In this document: positions 49,721-61,659 of the stretch, in pieces
How the letters are laid out: the number at the start of each line of letters is the position of its first letter
How positions within the stretch are numbered: the first letter of the stretch is position 1
The notes under the pieces: generated by a model
Database searches by the model: none
Told to the model about the DNA's origin: nothing
Seen by the model: the letters and a program-made list of their open reading frames with translations, nothing else
Program-made: the position numbers and the translations under genes
Assembly (NCBI GenBank): GCA_028015205.1
Contig: CM051521.1
Span: 108,972,513 to 109,036,512 of the forward strand
Direction of reading: 5' to 3'
Source: Mytilisepta virgata
Lineage: Eukaryota; Mollusca; Bivalvia; Mytilida; Mytilidae
DNA: 64,000 nucleotides

Positions 49721-51135
49721 TGACGGTTTAGATAATCAATGGAACATGCTACACCAAAAATTGCATGTATGATAATAATAATAACAATAATAGTAAACAT
49801 ACCTATTGTTTTAAACCAGAAAAGTCAAGAAAATTTATCAGAGCTTTCAAAAGGCGTTAAAAAGAGTTGATAACACAAAATATAGTTTTGTAAAATAAAA
49901 TAACTACGTTTATTAACATCTAAAAATTGATTAAAATGGCATTTATAGTCCTTAATGCCTATCTTCAATATGTCTATAAATAGAATGCAAAATTTCAAAG
50001 ATCTTGCTTAAAAAGTGTAGATGTAAGTACTTTCCATTTAAATTTTTCGTGATCATTCACTGCGTCCCGTGACATGGAATCTTGGAAAAATTCTTTAAAA
50101 TAGCAGCATACTACTTCATACTCATGTTCAAAATGTCCATAAACATTATGTGATGCTACAAAGATTTGGGGTAAAATATGAAAGAGGAGTTGAGTATACA
50201 AAATTGGTACCATCCATGACAAAACAGCACGATAAAAAAATGACATTTATTGTTATGCTACTGAGTGATACATGTATAGCTCATGACACAGCTTATCCAT
50301 ACGAACATGAAACCATCGCATATTGTATTATTTTGTCAAAACGACCTTTTGCGTTTAACTGTTACATAAAATTGAGTACAATCATTCGACAGAAAAATAA
50401 AGCCCTAAGTTCAAACTTTAATAGTGTCTACACTCGGAAACAAAAACATCTGATATCATTATCTCTTTCAGGTCATATTCATATTTGTATGACCTTAAGA
50501 AATAGGATTGTAGACTAGCGGATATTACGGTAAATCTATTTCATTTAAAACATAACACTAATTGTAAATTAACATTATTTTATTATAATTGATTATCAGA
50601 TACGAATCGACCGCCATTTATATCCAATTTACAGCGTTTTTAGTAAAGAAAAGTTTGTTTAATGGACCGGTTGTGATACAATATAAATGTATAAATATAT
50701 GTATTTTGTTATTAAATATTTGTAGAATTGTCATCAATAATTTACTCAGAATTAATACTCCTGTGTAGCAGATATCACGGAAGATATCCATAGAGATAGA
50801 CAATCTCATTGTCTGGCACCAAATGTGACTTAAAACGAAACCAGAGAACGCATTTAATTCAAAACAATTTAACATTGATTTACAAAATTAAGCAAGTAAA
50901 TAAATTTTATTCCCATCTCGCAATAGGTTCAATGTATTTAAGTCTGAAGGTATGGATATTAAGACAGGCCATACTTCAACAGTGAAGTTCTAAGCACTGG
51001 GATTACACTGCACTTGCAAACATTTCTTATTAATCCTAAAACAAATCCACTTCCATTGTTATAGTGAAAAAATATGCATAAATATGACTTATTTGTCATT
51101 CTAATACACTTATATTTACATGTATATTCCAGAAA
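49721..51135 (+). other. Upstream flank of gene G
   Basis: Duplicate of 42656-43936 with a ~90-base extra stretch near 50800-50920 that is not present upstream of F. No gene. Confidence 0.6.
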
Positions 51136-53326
51136 ATGGCATTGCAGTATTTACCAATATTGGCACTAATTCCAACGATTGTCTGTGATACTTCCGTTAC
51201 ATATCAGACAAAGCTTGGACAAATACAAGGCTTATTTGCTACAACTAATTTTGGTAACATAAGCAAGAACTATACTGTATTCAAAAGAATTCCCTTCGCC
51301 AAACCTCCTATAGGTGATCTTCGATTTAGACGTCCCTTGCCATATGGACCTTGGAATGGTACTTTGGATGCGACTACTTTTGGGCCGTCATGTCTCCAGG
51401 AACACCTTCCACAATATGATAAATATTTGCCCAATAGAAATCAGTCTGAAGACTGTTTGTTCTTAAATATTTACGTTCCTGCTAGTGCAACATCATCAAA
51501 CAAACTGTCTGTAATGGTGTGGATACATGGCGGTGGCTATGTCAGTGGAGAAGGAATGCTGTATGATGGATCTGTTCTCAGTGTCGTTGGTGATGTCATC
51601 GTTGTTACGATTAACTATCGGTTAAATGTGTTTGGATTTTTCAGAACAACAAAAACCGATTTTCCAGGAAATTTTGGTCTGTATGATCAACAGTTAGCTA
51701 TGAAATGGGTAAAAGATCATATAGGTAATTTCTATGGTGACTCCCAATCAATTACTATATTTGGTGAATCTGCAGGTGGATTTAGCGTAGCACTACAAGC
51801 TGTAAATCCAGATAATAAAGGACTTTTCAAGCGCGTTATAGAACAGAGTGGAGCCAGTTCTTCGTTCTTTTCCACCACACCTAAACCATTTACTGTGTCT
51901 AAGTCGATCATGAGCGCACTTAATTGCAGCAAAAATACAATGCATGAGAGTAAGAGATGTATGCAAAACAAGCCCGCAAACGACATATTGAACGAATATC
52001 TTAAATTACTTTCCGTTGGTTCTGCTCCTGAAAAACTTGACATGCACCAGATTGCGTACTTTGCTCCTGCGTTTAATTACAGTACTGAAGATATCATAGC
52101 ATATCGAAATACCTCATCATTTGAATTTTATAAATCTCTGGATGTTATGATTGGAACGTGTGAGGGTGAAGGATCCTTAATTGTCGAAGCGCTTCATAGC
52201 AAACAAAAATATCTTTCTTTTAATGTATCGAAGGGAATCACAACTGATTATTTGTGTAAGCATCTTGTTTCTCCGATTGTTGACGATTATTTCCATAATA
52301 ACACTGCGATCAGGGATAACATATGTAAGAAATACAGTTCCACAACCTCTCTACAAGAACAGGCTCAAAATGTCATAGATTTCTACGGCGATTTATTTTT
52401 CTATCTTCCTGCCGTACAAAGCCTGAATTCACATGCAGTGAATAACTACAAGACAAAACAATTCCAATATTCGTTCTATCCAAGAAGTATCTTCTCCCCG
52501 GCACTTGACATCTTTCCCTGGTTTAAAGGAGGTGGACATGCAGCAGAAATATCTTATCTATTCCCAACCACATTATTATTACCTAATCCGACACCTGACG
52601 ATTTCGCTCTTAGTTATTCAATGATGAAATATTGGAGCAATTTTGCAAAAACAGGGTATGTAAAGTTGTTAATTAATCCGTATTTTTACTTTAAAATTAT
52701 ATTATACATGTTGTTGCGTGATAACCCATAGATGTAATCAATCTTTGCCACTGATATGAGATGTTGTCTTCTGCATGCCTGCCACATATCTTTATAAGAA
52801 AATGTGCATATTGTACTTAGTTATAAAACTCTTATACTATATTTAACACACTCGCTAAGCTGTCAAAAGTAAGACGAGTGCAAGTTGCAAACACATTTGA
52901 GAAAGACTTGTAAGAATATCATTCATATTAATCAGATAATGACATTACATTGTTAAAGCACAATGTTTATTTGTTGCGCGTTATGAGACTTCAAACATTT
53001 TCCTGATAAAGAACTTTACGACAGAAAAAAATTAAAACATTCGTTATGTCTTGTACATTTTAATCTTTCTATAATCCGATTCATGAAATTTACGGAAAAG
53101 TATTTCAACTTATTTTTAACGTGCTTATTGCAGTGACGTAAATGGACTAGGATTACCTAGATGGCCAGAATATGACACCACATCAAAAGCATATGCTCTA
53201 CTGGACTTCCCTATATCGATCCAAAACAATTTATATAAAGATCGTATGGAATTTTGGTTGAAGACGATACTACCGCAGCACACTCAACAAAAGCCCTGCA
53301 CAAGCCCTGACTGTATATTTGGATAA
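51136..53326 (+). CDS. Type-B carboxylesterase-like gene G
   Basis: Exons 51136-52655 and 53134-53326, with a 478-bp GT/AG phase-2 intron; product 570 residues. It is the tandem duplicate of gene F: first-exon proteins differ at about 31 of 506 positions and the last exons at 4 of 63. Signal peptide, His131-Gly-Gly-Gly, Gly-Glu-Ser212-Ala-Gly, Glu345, His468 and the terminal Cys-X4-Cys-Ile-Phe-Gly are all kept, so it should be active. Differences lie near functional sites: Gly-Gly-Gly-His-Ala-Ala around the catalytic His (Gly-Ser in F), Val-Ser-Gly-Glu after the oxyanion loop (Val-Ile-Gly-Gln in F), and Trp254 to Val. Like F it lacks the Pro-Val-Val-Asp-Gly motif. The two may be diverging in substrate choice. 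Confidence 0.94.
52656..53133 (+). other. Intron of gene G
   Basis: GTATGT start, TTGCAG end; duplicate of the gene F intron with a ~15-base deletion near 52795. No gene inside. Confidence 0.85.
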
Positions 53327-53392
53327 CTTTTATTATAGCTGTATTATATTCTAGATATTTTTTGGTGCTTATACGAATTTGAAATTCATCTT

Positions 53393-53398
53393 AATAAA
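53393..53398 (+). promoter_or_regulatory. Putative polyadenylation signal of gene G
   Basis: AATAAA 66 bases after the stop codon, same place as in gene F. Confidence 0.55.
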
Positions 53399-53558
53399 TG
53401 TAATTTCATATTCTTGATTTACATTGAAATTTAAAAGTATTAAAATCTTTCTACAATTCATTCCAATAGTTAAAACAAAATATATCACGGAAACTAAAAC
53501 AGTTCAAGTAAGTATATGAAGGTTACTCTCCGCTATATATGTAAAATATATACAGAAC

Positions 53559-56500
53559 AAGAAAGATACTATCGGAATCGATAGTGATCCCGACACCCCC
53601 TCACATTTAGTTTGGACACTTAACCATATTAAAAAATCTAAAACATTATTGCCCATTTACAGATGTGATGCAATCATTCTATGAAGAAATTAAATCACTA
53701 AATCCAATAAAAACAAGTTTAGGACACAAGTAAAAATTCATCCCTGTGGCCTCAGAGCTGTGGAAATAAAAAATTCTAAAACCTTATAATAATTGCACAT
53801 CTTTAAATGGTTTATGACAATACTGTAAAGAAACAGACTGCATAAATTGAAAAAAAAATGAATGAGTAGTATACGTCACAAGATAAAATCCACAATTTTC
53901 GATATATCACCCCCTGTGAGCCCCAATTTTAGAAAATCAACAAAATTCTTATTGCATATAGTGGATGACAAAAATATAGAAATAAAATGCATAATTGAAA
54001 AATTGATAACTTTAAAAATTCGACCACGGTGAGCTCCAATTTTATAAAATTAAAATTCAAAAACCTTATTGTGCATCTACATGTACATATGGCGCGTGAC
54101 ACTACTGCAAAGAAACAAAATTCATGAATTGAATAATGAAAGAGCTTAAATTGACAATTTTTGAAATTCGACCCTTGTGGGCCCCAATTTTATAAAACCA
54201 AAGTTCTAAAGCCTTTCTGCGCATCTACATAAGGTGCATGACAATACTGTATAGAAATAAATTGAAAAATTAAAGACGAGTTTAATTTACGTTAGAAGCT
54301 TAAATTTATAATTTTCAAAGTTCAATTCCTGTGGGACTTTTTTTCAAAAATAAAAATTCTAAAACCCTATTGCGCATCTACATGTAGTATGCAACTATTC
54401 TGTAGAGAAATGAAATTCCTAACTCCAAATGGACGGACTGAGACAATGGCTATATCCCCGAACTTTCTTCGAAAGTGCGGAGAAAACTAGAAAGCTTCTG
54501 TCGGAATTGACAGTGATCCTCGCACCCCCTTTCCCAGAATTATTTGGAACACCTACCAAAATTAAACAAATCTGACACCTTTTTGCCCATTTACAGATGT
54601 TATGCAATTATTCTATGAAGACATTAAATCACTAATTCCAATGAAAAATGAAAAAAGTTAAGGACACAGTCTTAAGTTCATCCATGTGGGTTCCTAGTTT
54701 TGTAAACCAACATTTTAAATCATTATTGCACATCTGCATATGGTGTATGACACTACTGTAAACAAATAGAATGCATACATTGAAAAAGGAAAGGAGTTTA
54801 GGTCACAAGCTTAAATTCACAGTTTTAGACATTTATCCTCAATGGGCCCCAAATTTTTAATTAAAATTATTTTTGTTCGATTGGGGTTTAACGCCGTTTT
54901 CAGCACATTTGGCTATTTCGCGGCGGCCACTTTTTATTGGTGGGGGAAACCGGAGTACCCGGAGAGAACCACCGACCTTCGGTAGAAAAATTGGCAATCC
55001 TTGTCAATTTAGATCGGAGTCGAACACACCCAGCCACAGGTGAGATTCGAACTCACAACCCCAGTGTTGACAGGCTAGTGATCATTAGTAGTCATGACGA
55101 ACTACATAGACCACTCGGCCACCGAGGCCCCAATTAAAATTCTAAAACCTTATTGCACATCTAAATATTGTGTATGACAATACTGTTAAGAAACAAAATA
55201 CAGAAAGTGAAGCTTGAAAGAGGAATTCAGGTCACAAACTAAAATTCACTTTTTTTTAAATTTGACTGCTGTGGGCCCCAATTAAAAAATATATATATAT
55301 ATATATTAAAATTCTAGAACATTATTGCACATCTACATACGGTGCTTGACAATACAGTATAGAAATAAAAGTCATAAATTGGAAAATGGAAGAGGAGTTT
55401 ACGTCACAAGTTTAAATCCACAATTTGGAAATTCTACCCTTGTTAACCCCAATTTTAGAAAATTAAAATTCTAAAACCTTATTGCTCATCTAAATATTGT
55501 GTATGACAATACTGTTAAGAAACAAACTACAGAAAGTGAAGCTTGAAAGAGGAATTCAAGTCACAAATATTCACTTTTTTGAAATTTGACTGCTGTGGGC
55601 CCCAATTTAAAATTAAAATTCTAAAACCTTATTGGACATCTGAATGTGGTGCATGGCAATGGGATATAATAGTAAAATGCATAAACTGAAAAACTGAAAA
55701 GACTTTACGTCACAGGCTTAAATTCACAATTTCTAAGTTCGATCCCTGTTGACCTCAAGTTTAGAAAATCAAAATTCTTAAACCTTATTGTGCATCTGCA
55801 GGTAGTATGCAACCATTCTAGATAGAAACTAGAAATCTGTACTGTCGGAATCGACAGTGATCCCCGCACCCTCTGTAAGTAGTTGGGCCGTGCACTTACC
55901 TATAGTCAAAAGTATAAAACCTTATTCCCATCGAAAAATAGTATGCAAACATTCTATAAAGAAATTAAATCAATAATGAAAAAACCTAAGTTCACAAACT
56001 TAAACTGACATTTTTTTTAAAATTTGACCTGAGTGAGCCCCCGGTTTAAACATCGATATTCTAAATCCTTATTATGCAACTAAATATAGTGTAGAACAAT
56101 ACTATATATAAGCAAAATTAATAAATTGCAAAGTGAAAGAGAAGTTAAGGTCACAAGCTTAGATTAAAAAATTAAAATTTCGACATCTCTGGAACCCAAT
56201 TTTAGAAAATTAAAATTCTTATTGCACATCTGAATATGGCATTTGACAATACTGTATAGAAATAAAGTGCATAGACTGAAAAACAACAGACGAGTTTATG
56301 TCACAAGCTTAAATTGTGGGCCCCAATTTTAGAAAATCAAAATTCTACCCCTGTGGGCCCCAATTTTATTAAATCAAAATTCTAAAAACTTATTGCGCAT
56401 CTGCATATACTAGTGTATGACAATACCGTATAGAAATAAAATGCATAATTGCAAAATGAAAGAGGAGTTCAGGCCACAAGCCAAATTGACAGTTTTCAGA

Positions 56501-56816
56501 AATTGGACCCCTGTTTGCCGTAATTTTAAAATTCTGAAACCTTATTGCGCATCTGCACATGGTGCCTGACAATACAGCATAGAAAAATAAAATACATAAA
56601 TTGAAAAATGAAAGACGAGTTTAGGTCACAAGCTTGAATTCCAAATTTTCGAAGTTTGACCTCTGTGGGCTCTTTGTTTAGAAAATCAAAATTCTAAAAC
56701 CTTATTGCGCATCTACAGGTGTTATGCGAACATACTATATAGAAATTATATTCCTAAACCCAAAAGTGAAGGAGGCGTTTAGGTCACAAGAAAGTGTGAC
56801 GGACGGAGATAATCGC
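53559..56816 (+). mobile_element. Expanded block of ~160-bp core-repeat elements (unit 2)
   Basis: Corresponds to 46376-48654 in unit 1 but has three element starts (about 53559, 54490, 55827) instead of two, and is interrupted by SINE copy 5. The ctgtcggaat-gacag hairpin marks each start. The extra length is mostly additional core repeats. Confidence 0.75.
54869..55131 (-). mobile_element. tRNA-derived SINE, copy 5, inserted after the duplication
   Basis: Minus-strand SINE inside the array, with target duplication aattaaaatt at 54859-54868 and 55132-55141. Unit 1 has the uninterrupted target at about 47610-47635. Confidence 0.92.
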
Positions 56817-56828
56817 TATATTATAATT

Positions 56829-57096
56829 TAGGGGCCTCGGTGGCCGAGTGGTCTAGGTAGTTCGTCATGACTACTAATGATCACTAGCCTGTCAACGCTG
56901 GGGTTGTGAGTTCGAATCTCACCTGTGGCGGGGTGTGTTTGACTCCGATCTTAATTGACAAGGATTGCCAATTTTCCTACCGAAAGTCGGTGGTTCTCTC
57001 TGGGTACTCCGGCATCTTCCACCAATAAAAACTGGCCGCCGCGAAATAACCAAATGTGCTGAAAACGGCGTTAAATCCCAACTAAACAAACAAACA
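56829..57096 (+). mobile_element. tRNA-derived SINE, copy 4
   Basis: Same insertion as copy 3, duplicated with unit 2. The target duplication tatattataatt is retained at 56817-56828 and 57097-57108. Confidence 0.92.
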
Positions 57097-57108
57097 TATA
57101 TTATAATT

Positions 57109-57295
57109 AAAAGGACAAATATACCTAAGGAGCAATAAAGAAAACGTAATCCATTGGACATACAAACCCGGGAAGACAGAAAACTTAAAAACAATGAACA
57201 ACACGAACTCCTATAACAAACAACGAGTGAACCCAGTTGCCCCGGAAGGGTAAGCAGTTCCTGCTCCGTATACAGCACCTGTCGTGAAGTTCAAC
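57109..57295 (-). mobile_element. Retroelement tail (copy R6, first part)
   Basis: Duplicate of R5's tail. It is interrupted at ttcaac by a 311-bp insertion and continues from 57607. Confidence 0.82.
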
Positions 57296-57606
57296 ATTCA
57301 ATGATTATTCATTGATTTGTTATAGAAATTACTAGTATTTAGCAAAATTAAAAAATAATAGAAATACTAAGGGTTCATTCCTTCCTTGTATTTAACATGG
57401 TAGATCTCCTTAGTTGAAATTTGGCTTCCTATTTCGGTATTTTTGGTTATGAGTACTTCTTGTTTTAAAATAAGTTTGGTTTTTGGTCTTCCAAATGTTT
57501 CGGTTTTAATGCTCTGATGAGAGGTGACTCCTTGAAATGCGTCGTATACAGCATGGTATAAATTTACTGTATCTAATATTAGTATCTTTGGATTGTTATT
57601 TTATTT
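57296..57606 (+). mobile_element. 378-family module inserted in R6
   Basis: Diverged match to ~305 bases of the 378-bp satellite unit. It is flanked by a 6-bp direct repeat, ttcaac (57290-57295 and 57607-57612), and is absent from the same place in R5 (about 49136). It lacks the ~75-bp ggtggaccctaggtcc part of the satellite unit. Confidence 0.8.
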
Positions 57607-58070
57607 TTCAACAAAGTCAATCCGGTCGAAGTCACAAATCGGTGGAAGCACATGAAATGTTACAACAGTGGGAACAGGTCCAACATCATCCTAGATATTG
57701 GAACACTGTAATTGTCAATCAATTCGTGATGACGACCGTAAAATTCCCTAAGTGATGACATCAACTTATCCCTGATAAAACCCTGGTTAAAAAGCTTTTG
57801 TGACAGCAGTAATCCTCTTTGCTCTTTGTCGAAAGTCAGGATAACTCACGCATGCCCTTGAAAATCGCATGAGCTGAGAAAGGTAGACGCCATATGCAGG
57901 CGATGCTGGTATATTGCTACTGGGAAAATTAACAATAGGAAAGTTGAATTCATCACGTTTGTCATTTGTCTTCAAATATCCCTCATTGTCTATTTCAAGA
58001 AACAAATCCAAACATGAAGCGGACATTGGTGTATCTATAGTATCCTTAATTTTAAGCTGGGGTAGATTAG
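57607..58070 (-). pseudogene. RT C-terminal fragment (copy R6, second part)
   Basis: Minus-strand RT C-terminal block with Tyr-Gly-Val-Tyr-Leu-Ser-Gln-Leu, Ser-Arg-Ala-Cys and Asp-Leu-Phe-Leu-Glu-Ile-Asp, broken into several frames. The same family as R1 at 5.9-6.2 kb. Confidence 0.75.
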
Positions 58071-58300
58071 ATGTAGAAAGTCTTGGAATGTGTCGTTATT
58101 TAACGAATTTGTCGTTATTTAATGTCATTTTAAACCGAAAAGTGAAGGAGGAATTGATGTCAAAAGAAAGGTTGACGGTTGGACGGACGGAGACAATCGC
58201 AATATTCACGAACTTTCTTTTGGAATATATAAACATATATAATTAGTGTACAGATTCAGAAAATCGGATAATATAACAAGTTGTTTCTATGTTTTCATCA

Positions 58301-59400
58301 TTATTATCCCCGCACTTCGAAGAAGTTCGGGGATATTGTTATCCCCCACGTCCGTCCGTCACACTTTCTTGTGACCTAAACGCCTCGTTCATTTTTAACC
58401 ATTTTTAATGTGCAAAAATGGGACCCATAGGGGTCGCATTTCGAAATTTTGGAATTTAAGTTTGTGACCTAAACTCCTCTTTCATTTTTGACTTCATGCA
58501 TTTAATTTCTATACAGTATTGTCAAATGTTGTATGTAGAAGTGCTATAAGGTTTTAGAATTTTGGTTTTCAAAAATGTCGGCCAAAGGGGGTAAAATTTT
58601 AAAAATTGCGAATTTAAGCTTGTGACCTGAACTCTTCTTTCATTTTTTATTTCATGCATTTGATTTATAGACAATAAGGTTTTAGAATTATGATTTTCAA
58701 AAACTGGGACCAACAGGGGTCGAACTTTAAAAATAAGAAATTTAAACTTGTGACCTAAACTACCGTTTCATTTTTGACTGCATGGACTTAATTTCTATAC
58801 AGTATTGTTAAATCCTGTATGTAGATGCGCTATAAAGTTTTAGAATTTTGATTTTCAATAATTGAGGCCCACAGGAGTCGAATTCCGAAAAAAATGTAAA
58901 TTTAAGCTAGTGACCTAAACTCCTCTTTCATTTTTGATTTTATGCATTTAATTTATATACAATATTGTCACATACTGTATGTAGATGCGCAATACGGTTT
59001 TAGTATTTTGATTTTCAAAACTTGGTGAGCACAGGGGTTGAATTTTGAAAATTGGGAATTTAAGTTTGTGACCTAAACTCTTTCATTTTTCATTTTATTT
59101 CTGTACAGTATTATCACACACTGTATATAGATGTGCAATAAGATTTTAGAATTTTGAATTTCAAAAATTGGGAATTATAAGCTGGTGACTGAAACTCTTT
59201 TCATTTTCATTTTCATTTATACATTTTATTTCTAAACAGTATTGTCATACACTGTATGCAGATGAGCAGTAAGGTTTTAGCATTTTGATTTTTCAAAATT
59301 GGACTTGATTTCAAAGATATGATTTTGAGAAAGATGCACAGGGATACATCATGTGGGGAGTGCGAGGATAGCTGTCGTTTCCGACTGCCCCAGTCTAGTA
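58301..59400 (-). mobile_element. Reverse-oriented ~160-bp core element
   Basis: The same family as the arrays at 46.4 and 53.6 kb but on the other strand. The plus-strand left end is a near-palindrome (ccccgcacttcgaagaagtt then cgggg). About six core units follow. The right end is gtgcgaggatagctgtcg followed by a short hairpin. This is the best-delimited full copy in the window. Confidence 0.75.
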
Positions 59401-61659
59401 TTTTAATTCTCCTTTCACAGAGATATAGATATTTACAATTACTTAAATACAATAATTATTCATTAAAGATAAATGGAAACATTAAATGTTAATCTAGCCC
59501 GAAAACTTTTTTGTTTTTAAAAAATCACAGCAATTATTTATCACAAGATGAACGGAAACTTTCAATGTTGATCTGGTCATTTTTTAAACAATGACATCAT
59601 TATATTGTTGGTTAAATTTCTCACATGTCTTGGTATCATATTGAGGCACGAGAGCTATCATATTACCTAAAAAGTATGCAGTGATCTATGTTACGAGGTG
59701 TAAGTACTTTCCATTTATAGCTTTTGCAAAAAATGACTATGAACAATGACTAAGTCCTCGAAACAAATGTGAGATCCGGCATGCCACGTTTTTGTGACAA
59801 AACTAGGCAAGGAACAATTAAGAAGATGACATTTTGTTTTGTTTTTGGGGTTTGTTAAGGCCATGGGAGGGAAATTAAAATTTGTGGAAGGGTTACTCTA
59901 AAGGTACGTAGACTCACACCCAACTTTTCATTTTGAAATTGGACTTGATACATTGCTTTTTAATGCAATACAATCAGCTGATGTTAATGTGTGTTTAAGA
60001 ACATTAATTTGTTGACTAGTTATAACTTTGTTTGAAATTTTATGTTATATAACTTTTTTTGTCCTATAACCTGTAAACGAATTATATACTTTTGCACTTT
60101 CAGACTTTATTTATGTTAACGACAAAAAGCCTTGCGGTGAAAGCTCTGCAATAGCTATTTCATGTCCTACGGAACAAACTTTGTAATAATCTGCCGTAAA
60201 TTTTTGTATTCAAGATATCCAACTGCCATTAAGAAACAACTCTTGTGATAAATGTCAAATGTCACATGTTGAATTTTTGGAATTATGGTCCCGATATCTC
60301 TTTGGTGTATCCAATAATCAATATTGACATAATGAATAGAAAATAGTTGCCATGAAAATTACGGTACAGTCAACAAAATTACATTTATGTGTAAAAATAA
60401 GATATACTAATATTAATGTAGTTTTGATTCATATAATAGACACACTGGACAGATTTGCTTTTTGTTAGTACCTAAAAGGTATTTTGTGACAAATCACTTT
60501 GAAATGCGCGTTTCTTTATAACTATCGCCATTTCATTTTTGTCAAATATATATACGACCCGGCTACGAGGGATTTAGGTAGTTAAACTTTTCTTATTCGT
60601 AATTGATATGATATGCTGTTACTAAATTGCGCACTAGTAATTCACAAAATCTATCCATATTTCCAATTCACAGTAAATGCGAAAGAAAAATACTGCAAAT
60701 TCGGGAACAATGCTAGCATTCATAATCGTTTCAGTTTGACAAACAAGTACATCTAAACCTGTAAAGAAATAGTACAATTATACCTTCTCTTCATAGTTTT
60801 GTTGCCTTTGTTACACCAGATTATTGTACTTCATCATGTTCATATTGCAAAGTTTAGATAAGGTAAAGGTATACAATTAAATATACAAGCTCTAAGTACA
60901 TATGGACTGTGTACGTATAAAACGCTCATCCTGTATCCTGTTTGTTTTCATCCCATCTATAGCGACTTCAACTACGATGTTACCGTAAAATTTTTAAATC
61001 CAAGCTGAAGGGTTGTCTTTTTTTATTTTATTCACGGACAAATGTTTGGAATTTTAAAACATTTAGCCATCAGTATCACCGAAGTGAGATCATATTTAAG
61101 TTTTTGAGCAAAGGAGATCAGATTTTAATCAGATTGAAACATCAATTCTTTTATCAAGGTATCTTACAATATGGACGATCGTTACTAAAACTCACGTACA
61201 AAGGTACGATACAAACCTTCAACAAAACAGCAAGGTGAAATAATGACATTTAAACATTGTAGTTATTCTACTGAGATATACATGTGTATCAAAATCAGCA
61301 GATTAAAAGTCTCTAAACTTGGAAACAAAACCATCCCATATCATTATCTGTTTAAGGACATATCTGAAACGTAGAAAAAGTATAGCGGGTATTACGGTAA
61401 TTATATTTGATGTAAATCATAACACTAATTGCACTAGTACATTATTTTATTGTATTTGACTATCAAATAAGTAATCAAGCGTCATTTATATCCAAATTAC
61501 TAGTTAAGTGCACTATAAAAATAAATATTTAAGTACTTGTAAAATGAACTACTTTTGTAATTAAACTTTTGTATGAATGTTATCATTGATTACACAGTAT
61601 TAATTCCTCTGTGTAAAACGTAAGCACAGAATGTGCCCTTATGGGAAATATTAAATCTC
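59401..61659. other. Upstream flank of pseudogene P3
   Basis: No gene. 61180-61500 is a diverged copy of the flank found upstream of F and G. The rest shows nothing recognisable. Confidence 0.5.

Larger units (their letters stand above)
49283..57762 (+). repeat. Segmental duplication, unit 2
   Basis: Repeats unit 1 in the same orientation, but is ~1.4 kb longer. The difference comes from SINE copy 5 (54869-55131), the 378-family insertion (57296-57606) and extra core repeats in the array. Confidence 0.88.
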
